From Acerihabitans sp015654925 (GTDB lineage Bacteria; Pseudomonadota; Gammaproteobacteria; Enterobacterales; Enterobacteriaceae): a stretch of DNA of 64,000 nucleotides. Every line of letters starts with the position of its first letter. Position 1 is the stretch's first letter. The position numbers and the translations under genes are program-made. This document shows, piece by piece, positions 33,783 to 42,832 of this stretch. The DNA is taken from contig NZ_CP178732.1 of NCBI RefSeq assembly GCF_047324175.1, positions 1,736,001 through 1,800,000 on the forward strand. Direction: 5' to 3'. Under the pieces are notes generated by a model. It had not been told where the DNA came from. It saw only the letters and a program-made list of their open reading frames with translations, and made no database searches.

Positions 33783-34496
33783 CTACTCACCCAAATAGGC
33801 CCGCCGGATTTTTTCATCGTCCAGCAGGGCGGCGGATGCGCCGCCCTGGCTGATGGTTCCGCTGTCCAGCACATAGGCGCGCCGGGTGCTCATTAGCGCC
33901 AGGCGGGCGTTTTGCTCCACCAGCAGCAGCGTGACGCCGCGCCGGGCGAGGGTATTAATCACCGCGAAAATCGCCTCCACCATAATCGGGGCCAGCCCCA
34001 TGGACGGTTCGTCCATGATCAGCAGGCGCGGTTTGCCGAGCAGGGCGCGGCCCATGGCCAGCATTTGCTGTTCGCCGCCGGAAAGCAGCCCGGCCTGCTG
34101 GTCCAGCCGCTCGCGCAGGCGTGGGAACACCTCGAACAATTCATCCATTTCCTGCCTGACCGCTCCGGCGTCGCGCCGCAGGTAGGCGCCGATTTGCAGG
34201 TTTTCCAACACGGTCATGCGGGCGAAAATGCCGCGCCCCTCCGGCACCATCACCAGCCCCCGCCGCAACAGCCGGTATGCCGGCACGCCGCGGATGGACC
34301 GGCCGGCAAACAGGATCTCGCCGGTAAAGGATTGCAGGCCGGTAATGGCGCGCAGGGTCGAAGTCTTGCCCGCGCCGTTGGCGCCGATAAGCGTCACCTG
34401 CTCCCCTTCGGCCACCGCGAAGTCGATGCCTTTCACCGCCTGGATGCCGCCGTAGGACACCGTAAGCCGTTTAACGGCCAGCAGGGCGTCATTCAT
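33783..34496 (-). CDS. ABC transporter ATPase, LivF-like
   Basis: 237 residues. Walker A GANGAGKTS, VPEGRGIFARMTVLENL typical of LivF, signature LSGGEQQMLAMGRALL, Walker B LLIMDEPSMGLAP, H-loop LVEQN. Overlaps LivG by 8 nt. One of the two nucleotide-binding subunits of the Liv-type importer. Confidence 0.93.
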   Translation of the reverse strand: MNDALLAVKRLTVSYGGIQAVKGIDFAVAEGEQVTLIGANGAGKTSTLRAITGLQSFTGEILFAGRSIRGVPAYRLLRRGLVMVPEGRGIFARMTVLENLQIGAYLRRDAGAVRQEMDELFEVFPRLRERLDQQAGLLSGGEQQMLAMGRALLGKPRLLIMDEPSMGLAPIMVEAIFAVINTLARRGVTLLLVEQNARLALMSTRRAYVLDSGTISQGGASAALLDDEKIRRAYLGE

Positions 34497-35259
34497 GGGC
34501 GTCCCCTCCCAGATACGCGTGGATTACCGCCGGTTCCCGGCGCACGGTTTTAGGCGTCCCTTCGGCTATCACTTTGCCGTAATTGAGCACGGTCAGGCGA
34601 TCGCACAGGCCCATGACCAATTTGACGTCGTGCTCGATGAGCAGCAGGGTTTTGCCGTCGTCGCGGATGCGCAACAGCAACTGGCGCAGTTCGACTTTTT
34701 CCGCCGCATTCATCCCGGCGGCGGGTTCGTCCAGGGCCAGCAGCTTGGGTTCGGTGGCCAGCGCCCGGGCAATTTCCAGCCGGCGCTGATGGCCATAGGA
34801 GAGATCGCCGGCCCGGTAGCGGGCGAAGCGCTCAATGCCCACATATTCCAGCAGCCGGTAGGCCCGTTCGTGGGTGTCCGCTTCTTCTTGCCGCGCCCGT
34901 TTATGCCGGCTGATGGCCGCCCATAAGCCGTTGCGGGTACGCACATGCCGGCCGACCATGACGTTTTCATGCACGCTCATGTCATTGAATAAGCGCAGGT
35001 TCTGAAAGGTGCGGGCGATGCCCGCCTCGGTCACCTTTTCAATGGCGTGCGGCTGGTAGGGCTTATCCGCCAGCGTGAATTCCCCGCCGTCGGCCCGGTA
35101 CAGGCCGGTAATCAAGTTAAAGCAGGTGGTTTTGCCCGCGCCGTTGGGGCCAATCAGGCCATAGATCTCCCCCGGCTGGATGGACAGGTCGATGCCGTCG
35201 ACGGCGGCCAGCCCGCCGAAGCGTTTACTGACGTTGCGCAGGGTAAGCAGCGCTTTCAT
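34489..35259 (-). CDS. ABC transporter ATPase, LivG-like
   Basis: 256 residues from ATG 35259, which overlaps the LivM stop as ATGA; a longer frame begins at 35292 without support. Walker A GPNGAGKTT, RTFQNLRLFNDMSVHENV, the family's long helical insert, LSYGHQRRLEIARAL, Walker B LLALDEPAAGMN and IEHDVKLVM. Second ATPase of the importer. Confidence 0.93.
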   Translation of the reverse strand: MKALLTLRNVSKRFGGLAAVDGIDLSIQPGEIYGLIGPNGAGKTTCFNLITGLYRADGGEFTLADKPYQPHAIEKVTEAGIARTFQNLRLFNDMSVHENVMVGRHVRTRNGLWAAISRHKRARQEEADTHERAYRLLEYVGIERFARYRAGDLSYGHQRRLEIARALATEPKLLALDEPAAGMNAAEKVELRQLLLRIRDDGKTLLLIEHDVKLVMGLCDRLTVLNYGKVIAEGTPKTVRREPAVIHAYLGGDAHE

Positions 35260-36365
35260 GGTTGATTTTCCCGGTGATGGCGCGCCGGCCACAGGCCGGA
35301 CGGGCGATAGAGCATGACCAGGATCAGCGCCAGGCCGTAAAACAGCTGGCGGATAATTTCGGGGTCGATAATGACCTGGCCAAAGAGCGCCTGTTGCAGC
35401 GGGCCGGTGCTGGAGCGCAAAAATTCGGGCAGCGCGCTAAGCAGCAGCGCGCCGAGGATCACCCCCGGAATGTGGCCCATACCGCCGAGCACCACCATGG
35501 CCAGCACCGCGATCGACTCCTGCAGCGAGAAGGATTCCGGCGAAACGAACCCCTGGAACGCCGCAAACAGCGCCCCGGCGACGCCGCCGAAAACAGCGCC
35601 CATGGCAAAGGCCAGTAGCTTGAAATTGCGGGTATTGATGCCCATCGCCCGGGCGGCATCCTCATCTTCGCGGATGGCGGTCCAGGCGCGCCCGACCCGG
35701 GATTGCTGCAACCGGATGCAGACAAACACAATCAGCACGATCAGCGCGGCAAACAGATAGTAATAGAGATATAACGATGAAAAGCGCAGGCCGAGCCAGT
35801 GATGCATGCCGGAAAATTTCAGGCCGAACAGCGAGACGGGATCGATACCCGAAATGCCCTTGGGGCCGTTGGTAATATTCACCGGCCGATCGAGATTGCG
35901 CATCAGGATGCGGATAATTTCGCCAAAGCCCAGCGTCACAATCGCCAGATAATCCCCCCGCAGACGCAGGGTCGGCGCGCCGAGCAAAATGCCGCACACC
36001 GCCGCCAGCAGCGCGGCCAGGGGGATAATAAGCAACACCGGCAGGTGCAAACCCTGGGGAAACCACGCCAATAGCAGCGGAAATTGCGTGACCAAATGCG
36101 GCGAGGAGAGCAGGGCGGCAAGATAGGCGCCGACGGCGTAAAAGGCGATAAAGCCCATATCCAGCAGCCCGGTGAAACCCACCACGATATTCAGGCCCAG
36201 CGCCAGCATGATATACAGCAGGGCGAAATCCGCCACCCGCACCCAGTAATTGCCGCCGGCCGAGCCGATCAGCCACGGCGCCAGCAGCAGGCCGATGGCG
36301 AATAGCCACATGCCCAGATGCGCGCGCCGGCTGGCGGTCGGCAGAAAGGAAGTCATTAAGCTCAT
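35256..36365 (-). CDS. ABC transporter permease, LivM-like
   Basis: 369 residues with about ten membrane segments; LNIVVGFTGLLDMGFIAFYAVGAY and RLRGDYLAIVTLGFGEIIRI are LivM hallmarks, followed by RVGRAWTAIREDEDAARAMG. AGGAAA precedes the ATG. Permease partner of LivH. Confidence 0.93.
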   Translation of the reverse strand: MSLMTSFLPTASRRAHLGMWLFAIGLLLAPWLIGSAGGNYWVRVADFALLYIMLALGLNIVVGFTGLLDMGFIAFYAVGAYLAALLSSPHLVTQFPLLLAWFPQGLHLPVLLIIPLAALLAAVCGILLGAPTLRLRGDYLAIVTLGFGEIIRILMRNLDRPVNITNGPKGISGIDPVSLFGLKFSGMHHWLGLRFSSLYLYYYLFAALIVLIVFVCIRLQQSRVGRAWTAIREDEDAARAMGINTRNFKLLAFAMGAVFGGVAGALFAAFQGFVSPESFSLQESIAVLAMVVLGGMGHIPGVILGALLLSALPEFLRSSTGPLQQALFGQVIIDPEIIRQLFYGLALILVMLYRPSGLWPARHHRENQP

Positions 36366-36391
36366 AGCCGTTTCCTGTTTACCACGCGTTA

Positions 36392-37342
36392 CTACGCGCG
36401 ATTGGCGACCCGTTCGCCCAATAAGCCGGACGGCCGGAAGACCAGTACGGCAATCAGCACCAGGAAGGCGAAGATATCCTGATAATTGCTGCCGAAATTG
36501 CCCCCGGTCAGCGCGCCCAGATAACCGGCCCCCAGGGATTCAATCAAGCCCAGCAGCATGCCGCCGAGCATGGCGCCGCGAATATTGCCGATACCGCCCA
36601 GCACCGCCGCGGTAAAGGCTTTGATGCCCGGCAGGAAACCCATCGAAAAATTGGCGTTGCCATAATTACTGGCCATCATCACCCCGGCCAGGGCGGCGAA
36701 CATGCCGCCGATGGCGAAGGTCAGGGTAATAATGCGATTGGGATTGATGCCCATCAGGCTTGCGACCTGCGGGTTTTCGGCGGTGGCGCGCATGGCGCGG
36801 CCAAAACGGGTATATTCGATCAATAGCAGTAGACCGGCCATCACCACCAGCGCGGCCGCCACGGTAGCGATGCCGGTGCCGGTAATGACCGCCGGCGCAT
36901 GGCCGGCGTCACCCCGGGTCAGCTTAATCGGGTCCATGGGCAGCAGTTGCGGAAACATCAGCGGGTTACGCGACCAGACCATCATCGCCACGGTTTGCAA
37001 CAGCAGCGATACGCCGATGCCGCTAATCAGCGGCGCCAGGCGCGGCGCGTGGCGCAACCGGCGATAGGCCAGGCGCTCGATGGCCATTGCCGCGACGGCG
37101 CATACCGCCATCGACAGCAGCAGCGCCGGCACCAGCACGCCGTACACCGACAGGCCGGGAAAATGCCGCTGCAAAAACACCATGGTCGACAACGCGCTGA
37201 GCGCGCCCACCATTAATAAATCGCCGTGGGCGAAATTAATGATGCGCAGGATGCCGTAAACCATGGTGTAGCCGAGCGCCACCAGCGCGTAGATGCTGCC
37301 CAGCATCAATCCATTAATCACTTGCTGAATAAATGTATCCAT
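36392..37342 (-). CDS. ABC transporter permease, LivH-like
   Basis: 316 residues from ATG 37342, where MDTFIQQVINGLMLGSIYAL is the normal LivH start; the upstream 16 codons look non-coding. RIINFAHGDLLMVGA, then FGRAMRATAENPQVASLMGI (EAA-like loop). First gene of the minus-strand seven-gene operon LivH-M-G-F-K, AtcB, AtcC. Divergent from a LysR gene. Confidence 0.92.
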   Translation of the reverse strand: MDTFIQQVINGLMLGSIYALVALGYTMVYGILRIINFAHGDLLMVGALSALSTMVFLQRHFPGLSVYGVLVPALLLSMAVCAVAAMAIERLAYRRLRHAPRLAPLISGIGVSLLLQTVAMMVWSRNPLMFPQLLPMDPIKLTRGDAGHAPAVITGTGIATVAAALVVMAGLLLLIEYTRFGRAMRATAENPQVASLMGINPNRIITLTFAIGGMFAALAGVMMASNYGNANFSMGFLPGIKAFTAAVLGGIGNIRGAMLGGMLLGLIESLGAGYLGALTGGNFGSNYQDIFAFLVLIAVLVFRPSGLLGERVANRA

Positions 37343-37514
37343 AAAGCGGCCGTTCCAAAATAACCCGATGCAGCAGCACATACTAATCATTTAGTTTAAT
37401 TTGTGAAATACGGATAAATCATTGCTTATACTCAAAACGTTTGTTTCTAATTACATGTTTTTACTATAAATTAAAAATATGACTATTACGGTTATCAAAT
37501 AAATTAATCAATAT
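37343..37514. promoter_or_regulatory. Divergent control region, Liv/Atc operon versus LysR gene
   Basis: 172 bp, very AT-rich from 37385 on. LysR regulators usually bind such a spacer at T-N11-A dyads; ATACTCAAAACGTTTG (about 37428-37443) holds a short AAACGTTT dyad. It must carry both promoters. The LysR gene lacks a clear Shine-Dalgarno. Confidence 0.4.
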
Positions 37515-38456
37515 ATGAATAAAACAGAACAATATCAGGATGCAGGGCCCGCCAGCGGACCGCTGGCGTTATTACCCAACGATCCCCCGCTGCGGGCGGT
37601 GCGGGCTTTTGAAGCCATCGCCCGCCTGGGCAGCGTGACGGCGGCGGCCAAAGAACTGGCGATTTCCCCCTCGGCGGTCAGCCACCAGCTCCGGCTGCTG
37701 GAACTGTTTTTGCAAACACCGCTTACCGAACGGCAGGGGCGCAATTTAGCGTTGCGGACCGAAGGCCGGGAATATTACCGGTCGATCCGCTCCGCGTTTT
37801 CGGTGCTGCGCCAGGCTACGGAGCATGTGCGCGAGCAGTCGGCCGGCCGCCAGGTGACCATCAGCCTGATTCCGCTGTTCGGCATGGGGTGGTTTATCCC
37901 GCGCCTGCGCGGTTTTTTACGGGAACATGCGGATATCGATATTAATGTGCTCTACGCCAATCACCGCAACTATCCGAGCGATGCGGCGGATATTTCCATC
38001 CGTTTCGGCGTCGGGCAATGGGCGGGATACCGCAGCGAGAAGTTAATGTCCGGGCGCATGATCCCGGTATGCAGCCGGGATTTCATGCGGCTGCACGGGG
38101 TGATTGATACGCCGGAGCAATTGATGGCCCTGCCCCTGCTGCACGATGAAGAACGCAGCACCTGGCCGCAGTGGTTCCAGGCGGCCGGGGTGAAACGACC
38201 GGTGCGCGGTACCGGGCCGATGTTCGAGGACGGCCTGCTGACGCTGGCGGGCGTGCAGGCGGGGCTGGGGTGCGCCCTGATGCGCGAACCCTTGATCGCC
38301 GCCTATTTGCGCAGCGGTGAATTAGTAAAGCTCTTTGATCGGCCCATTGATGACGGCCGGGATTATTATCTGTGCGTGCGGCAAGACACCGAGCTGTCGG
38401 CGGAAGGGGCCAGCTTGCAGCGTTGGCTGCAAAATGAAGCCGGGGAAAGCGTATGA
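37515..38456 (+). CDS. LysR-family regulator (GcvA-like)
   Basis: 313 residues. HTH at about 28-87: LRAVRAFEAIARLGSVTAAAKELAISPSAVSHQLRLLE. The C-terminal effector domain has the GcvA-type ISLIPLFGMGWFIPRL and ADISIRFGVGQW. Divergent from the Liv/Atc operon, so it is the obvious candidate activator, with a sulfur or amino-acid-like co-effector. Converges on the SsuE-like gene with a hairpin between. Confidence 0.87.
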   Translation: MNKTEQYQDAGPASGPLALLPNDPPLRAVRAFEAIARLGSVTAAAKELAISPSAVSHQLRLLELFLQTPLTERQGRNLALRTEGREYYRSIRSAFSVLRQATEHVREQSAGRQVTISLIPLFGMGWFIPRLRGFLREHADIDINVLYANHRNYPSDAADISIRFGVGQWAGYRSEKLMSGRMIPVCSRDFMRLHGVIDTPEQLMALPLLHDEERSTWPQWFQAAGVKRPVRGTGPMFEDGLLTLAGVQAGLGCALMREPLIAAYLRSGELVKLFDRPIDDGRDYYLCVRQDTELSAEGASLQRWLQNEAGESV

Positions 38457-38468
38457 ACCGGGCCGCCG

Positions 38469-38502
38469 CCGGCGCCGAAAACGGCGGGTTTTCCGGCGCC
38501 GG
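38469..38502. terminator. Bidirectional terminator between LysR and SsuE-like genes
   Basis: The arms CCGGCGCCGAAAAC (38469-38482) and GTTTTCCGGCGCCGG (38488-38502) pair along 14 bp with a one-base bulge and a 5-nt loop. It lies between convergent stops at 38456 and 38520. Confidence 0.65.
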
Positions 38503-38519
38503 ACGCGATAACGCCGCGG

Positions 38520-39098
38520 TCAGTTGCTCGGTATGGTCGCCCGCTGCGACGTTTCGGCGGCGTTAAACTGCGCCTGCCGTTCCAGCGCGCGGGCAAACGT
38601 GCCCAAGGATTCCGTCAGCCGGGTCTCCAGGATGGGCGATAATAGCGGATCGCGATCGTAGTGGGTTATCTGGCTGTCCTCGGCGAAAATGCCGTGCAGG
38701 ATTTCCTGGGCTTTCAAGGCATTAAGCACCGGCTTGAGCGCATAATCCAGCGCCAGCATATGGCCGATGGTGCCGCCGGTCGCCACCGGCAGCACGACTT
38801 TATGTTCAAACGCGCGCTCCGGCAGCAGATCGAGCAGGGTTTTCAAGGCGCCGGCAAAGGACGCCTTATAAACCGGGGTGCTGATAATAATGCCGTCGGC
38901 CTCGGCCAACTGCTCGTTGAATACTTTCAGCGCGGGGCTGTCAAAGCGGGCGTAAAGCAGATCTTCCGGACTGAAATTAAATAAATTCCAGGGTATGACG
39001 TTAATGCCTTGTCGCTCCAGCCAACGCTGCGCGAGGGTAAGCAGCGCCGTCGATCTTGAAGGAAAACGCGGGCTGCCGGCCAAGGTGATAACATTCAT
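38520..39098 (-). CDS. NADPH-dependent FMN reductase (SsuE-like)
   Basis: 192 residues of the flavodoxin-like reductase family: AGSPRFPSRSTALL phosphate loop, ISTPVYKASFAGALKTLLDLLP and ATGGTIGHMLALDYALKPVL match SsuE. It supplies FMNH2 to two-component monooxygenases. Last gene of the Dsz-like operon, though a 160-bp gap upstream may give it a separate promoter, useful if it also serves the SsuD-like enzyme at 19.7 kb. Confidence 0.9.
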   Translation of the reverse strand: MNVITLAGSPRFPSRSTALLTLAQRWLERQGINVIPWNLFNFSPEDLLYARFDSPALKVFNEQLAEADGIIISTPVYKASFAGALKTLLDLLPERAFEHKVVLPVATGGTIGHMLALDYALKPVLNALKAQEILHGIFAEDSQITHYDRDPLLSPILETRLTESLGTFARALERQAQFNAAETSQRATIPSN

Positions 39099-39258
39099 TA
39101 CGGCTCCTAGGGAATTAACGCTGTTTTAATCCAGTACTGTATTAAACATTCATACTGATAACGGATGTAATAGGGATCGATTAAGCAAACCGCCTCATTT
39201 ACCTGCAAAAGTATGTTATGGCCTAAATCCAGCGTTGAAAAATATCAATTATTGCTTT

Positions 39259-40212
39259 CTATAGCTGAAAAGCACCGGTAGCGGGCAAATCCGGCGCCCC
39301 ATCCTCCGGCGCCCGGGCGCTGGGCCGCGGCTGGTAACGCAGATCCAGCACCTCGTCCCGGGATAACCGCCGGGGCGTGGAGCCGATGCGGTATTGCAGG
39401 TCGAGCGCCCGCTCCAGGCCGGGGATATCGATTTGTCCGTCGAAATGAAAATAGGGCCATTCATGCTTGATGGAGTTGCGGGCGATTTCCTCGTCGACGT
39501 TATGCAATTTGCGGTAAAAAGCGATCCATTCATCCGGATTTCGCCACACGTAATGCGCGGTTTGCCGGATGATTTCGAGCACATCGCGCAGCAGGTCCGG
39601 CTCGCGCTCGATAAAATCCTGGCCGGCGATCTGTATGCTCCACTGGATGGACGGAACATCGGCAAGCTTTTGCGGGGCGCCCCAGGAGCGGGCTACGCCG
39701 CTGCGTTCGCCCAGGGAAAGATAGGGTTCGCCCGACAGCAGCCCCGCGATCTCCCCGGCAGCCAGCAGTTCCAGCTGTTTATCGATATCCCCGCCGAGAT
39801 GCCGGAACGTCACGTCCCGATCCGGATCGACCCCGTTTTGCGCCAAAATATCGCGCAGGTACCAATAACCGCAGCTGCCGCGGGATAACGCCGCGACGGT
39901 TTTACCCTTGAAATCGCGCCAGTGGCGGATATCGGCGCGCGTGAGCAGAAAAAAAGCCAGTCCGCGATCCAGGGAGCTGCCGACGATGCGAATCCGTTTG
40001 CCTTCGCCGATGGCCGTCAGTCCCGGCGGCGTACCGACTTCGCCGATATGCACCGCGCCGCTTTCGACGGCGGCGGCCATTTCGGGGCCGCCGAAGACGT
40101 TTTGCACCGTTAAATCAATGCCTTCGCGGGCGAAGAAACCGGCCTGGGCGCCGAAGCGGCTCAAAACGGCGGCATGCTTGGTGACCGCGCCATAGATAAG
40201 AGAACGTGACAT
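39259..40212 (-). CDS. SsuA/DszB-fold protein without signal peptide
   Basis: 317 residues of the NMT1/SsuA binding-protein fold (LSRFGAQAGFFAREGIDLTV, VHIGEVGTPPGLTAIGEG, DFKGKTVAALSRGSCGYWYLRDIL). It starts directly in the mature domain: GAGGT lies 7 nt before the ATG and an in-frame stop 9 codons upstream excludes a longer form. So it should stay in the cytoplasm. The desulfinase DszB is a cytoplasmic member of this fold; its catalytic Cys27 is not aligned here, and the only Cys is C114. Could be an enzyme or a cytosolic binding protein. Confidence 0.75.
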   Translation of the reverse strand: MSRSLIYGAVTKHAAVLSRFGAQAGFFAREGIDLTVQNVFGGPEMAAAVESGAVHIGEVGTPPGLTAIGEGKRIRIVGSSLDRGLAFFLLTRADIRHWRDFKGKTVAALSRGSCGYWYLRDILAQNGVDPDRDVTFRHLGGDIDKQLELLAAGEIAGLLSGEPYLSLGERSGVARSWGAPQKLADVPSIQWSIQIAGQDFIEREPDLLRDVLEIIRQTAHYVWRNPDEWIAFYRKLHNVDEEIARNSIKHEWPYFHFDGQIDIPGLERALDLQYRIGSTPRRLSRDEVLDLRYQPRPSARAPEDGAPDLPATGAFQL

Positions 40213-40274
40213 GCTGGATACCTCGTTATGAAAAAAAAATCATGCCATGCCGCCGGCTAAGGGGGCCGGCGGTT

Positions 40275-41459
40275 TCAGGCCGGCGAGCCGCCGCGGTTGA
40301 CGATGGCGGCCACGTCTCCCGGCAAATTGCCGTTGAGATAAAAGTCGCCCACATAAAATTGCCGCCAGCGTACGGGATCATGCAGCGAATGCGTGCGCAC
40401 GTTGCGCCACAGGCGGTCAAGCCCGCGGTGTTCATCGTTCACCGACGATACGCGGAAATGCGCGATTTCATTGGCGATGGCCGGCGACAGTTCGTAGGAC
40501 AGGCTTTTGGCCTCATCGGTGGCGATAAAGGCTTTGGCGGCCGCCGCCGCCGCGGGCACGGCGGCGGACAGCACCGCATCCACCTGCCGCGCCGCGCGAA
40601 TCACCAGACTCCTGGCGGCGCGCACCCGCGCGGCAAACTCCCCGAGCCGGGCCAGATCGCTGTCGGTTAATACGCCGTGCTCCCCCAAAATGCGCGCCGC
40701 GGCCCGCAGGGCGCCTTCGGCGGCGCCGGTTTCGATGGCGGCGTGAATCAGCTGATTGCCGGCGAACTGCGCGACCAGTATGGCGGGATCGCCGCGGCCG
40801 CGGTCCACCACCTGGGCGGCGGGCACCCATACATCGTTTATCAGGGTGGTTCCGCTAAAAGTGCCGCGCTGGCCGAAGGCATCCCAATCGGCCAGGATAT
40901 CCAGCCCCGGGTGGTCGCGCTCGATGTAGGCGGTCAGTATCCGTCCGTCGGCGGCCTTGCCGAACACCGGCACCCACTGCGCGGTAAGCGCGCCGGTGGA
41001 AAAAAATTTCCGGCCGTTGAGGCGAAAACCATCCCCTTCGGCCAGGATGGTGGTGGCGATATCCCGCCGCGACGGCCTGCCAGGTTCCGCCAGCGCATTG
41101 CCAAAGCGCGCGCCGCCCAGCACCTGGGCATAAAAATAAGCGCGGGTGGCGGGCTCGGCCACCAGCAGCGTATCGACAAAATCGAAATGGTTTTGCGGTA
41201 TCTGGGTCAGGGACGTATCGACGGCGGCCAGGATCAGAATCACTTCGATCAGCGTCTCGGTCGGCACGCCCGCGCCGCCAAACTCCCGCGGCACCGTGAT
41301 GGCCAGCAGCCCGGAACGCGCCAGCGCCTTAAGTTCGTCCACGGGAATACGGCGCTGCGCATCGATTTGCGCCGCGCTGCGCGCCCAAATCAACGCCAGT
41401 TCCCCGGCCGCCGCGATGGCTTCCTCCGGCGAGGCGATAACCCGCACCGGCGCGGTCAT
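40275..41459 (-). CDS. SfnB-family sulfur acquisition oxidoreductase (acyl-CoA dehydrogenase fold)
   Basis: 394 residues. Acyl-CoA dehydrogenase fold with VPREFGGAGVPTETLIEVILILAAVDTSLTQIPQNHF, LNGRKFFSTGALTAQWVPVFG and RLWRNVRTHSLHDPVRWRQFYVGDFYLNG, as in the SfnB/DszC group of FMNH2-dependent monooxygenases acting on sulfones or thiophenes. Overlaps the DszA-like gene by 4 nt. Probably oxygenates an organosulfur substrate with flavin from SsuE. Confidence 0.87.
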   Translation of the reverse strand: MTAPVRVIASPEEAIAAAGELALIWARSAAQIDAQRRIPVDELKALARSGLLAITVPREFGGAGVPTETLIEVILILAAVDTSLTQIPQNHFDFVDTLLVAEPATRAYFYAQVLGGARFGNALAEPGRPSRRDIATTILAEGDGFRLNGRKFFSTGALTAQWVPVFGKAADGRILTAYIERDHPGLDILADWDAFGQRGTFSGTTLINDVWVPAAQVVDRGRGDPAILVAQFAGNQLIHAAIETGAAEGALRAAARILGEHGVLTDSDLARLGEFAARVRAARSLVIRAARQVDAVLSAAVPAAAAAAKAFIATDEAKSLSYELSPAIANEIAHFRVSSVNDEHRGLDRLWRNVRTHSLHDPVRWRQFYVGDFYLNGNLPGDVAAIVNRGGSPA

Positions 41460-42832
41460 AGGGCCACCTCCCAGAGTCCGTTATTGCCCTCGTCGGGCCG
41501 GGCGGGCAGGGATTCGCCGGCGAATGCGCTTGGCGGCCGGGGCAGGGCGTAATGCTCGCGCAGCGTGCTGCCGCTATACTCGCGCCTGAACAGGCCGCGC
41601 TGTTGCAGTTCGGGCACCACCAGATCGACAAAGGACTCCAGGCCGGACGGAAAGACATCGCACATGATATTAAAGCCGTCGGCCGCCCCTTCGTTCACCC
41701 AATGCTCCATGGTATCGGCGATTTGCCGCGGGCTGCCGACCACCAGCCGATGCGCGCCGCCGCCGCGGGCGATGATATCGCGCACCGTCAGCGCCTGATT
41801 GCGGGCCAGCGACAGCGTCGCTTCGACAAAGCCCCGCGTGCCCATGTAATTCTCCACCTGTGCGAGCAATTTTTCGGGAAAGGGCCGGTCGAGATCGAGT
41901 TCGGCGGCGTCCAGCCCCAGTTGCCCGGCGAAACGCGCCAACAGGCTGTCTTCGCCCGCCAATTCATCCAGCGCCTTGCGCCTTTGCCGGGCTTCGGCTT
42001 CGGTGGCCGCCACGATCACAAACAGCCCCGGCAGGATGCTGATGGCCGCCGGATCGCGGCCATATGCCGCCGCCCGGCGTTTGACATCGGCGTAATAGGC
42101 TTTAGCCTCGTCCAGGTCCTGCTGCACGCTGAATACCGCTTCGGCATAGCGCGCCGCCAAATCCCTTCCCTGTTCCGAACTGCCGGCCTGCACCAGTACC
42201 GGCCTGCCTTGCGGCGAGCGGGGGATTTGCAGCGGGCCGGTCACGGAAAAATGGGCCCGGTTGTGGTTGATGGCGTGGATTTTGGCGGGATCGGCGAACT
42301 GTCCCGCCGCGCGATCGAGCACCAGCGCGTCGTCTTCCCAGCTGTCCCACAGCGCTTGCACCACATCCACAAACTCCGCGGCGCGGGCGTAGCGGTCCGC
42401 ATGCTTGGGCAGATTACGCGCGCCAAAATTGCCGGCGGCGCGTTCGTCATAGGTGGTGACGACATTCCAGCCGACGCGGCCATGGGAGACGTGATCGAGG
42501 GAGGAGAAGGTGCGCGCAATATTATAAGGGTGCGAAAAGGTGGTCGACGCGGTGGCGATAAAACCGATGCGCCGCGTCGCCGCCGCCATGCCGGCGACAA
42601 TCACCGCCGGGTCGAGCGCCCAGCTGGGGTTGGTCTTGGGATCGAAGGCGATGGCCAGCGCATCGGCCAGGAATACGGCATCCAGTTTGCCCCGTTCGGC
42701 GATTTGGGCAATCCGCTGATAGTGTTCGATCTGGATATAGCCCAGCGGGTTGCCCAGCGGCGAGCGCCAGCTGGCGCCGTGGGAACCGGAGCTGAGGATA
42801 TTGACGTTGATATGCATCTGTTTGTTACTCAT
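41456..42832 (-). CDS. LLM-class flavin monooxygenase, NtaA/SnaA/DszA family
   Basis: 458 residues, the usual size for the family. HINVNILSSGSHGASWRSPLGNP, FIATASTTFSHPYNIARTFSSLDHVSHGRVGWNVVTTYDERAAGNFG and QAGSSEQGRDLAARYAEAVFS are diagnostic. Family members cleave C-S or C-N bonds (DBT sulfone, nitrilotriacetate) using FMNH2. Overlaps its neighbours on both sides. In this operon it most likely catalyses the bond-cleaving oxygenation. Confidence 0.9.
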   Translation of the reverse strand: MSNKQMHINVNILSSGSHGASWRSPLGNPLGYIQIEHYQRIAQIAERGKLDAVFLADALAIAFDPKTNPSWALDPAVIVAGMAAATRRIGFIATASTTFSHPYNIARTFSSLDHVSHGRVGWNVVTTYDERAAGNFGARNLPKHADRYARAAEFVDVVQALWDSWEDDALVLDRAAGQFADPAKIHAINHNRAHFSVTGPLQIPRSPQGRPVLVQAGSSEQGRDLAARYAEAVFSVQQDLDEAKAYYADVKRRAAAYGRDPAAISILPGLFVIVAATEAEARQRRKALDELAGEDSLLARFAGQLGLDAAELDLDRPFPEKLLAQVENYMGTRGFVEATLSLARNQALTVRDIIARGGGAHRLVVGSPRQIADTMEHWVNEGAADGFNIMCDVFPSGLESFVDLVVPELQQRGLFRREYSGSTLREHYALPRPPSAFAGESLPARPDEGNNGLWEVAL

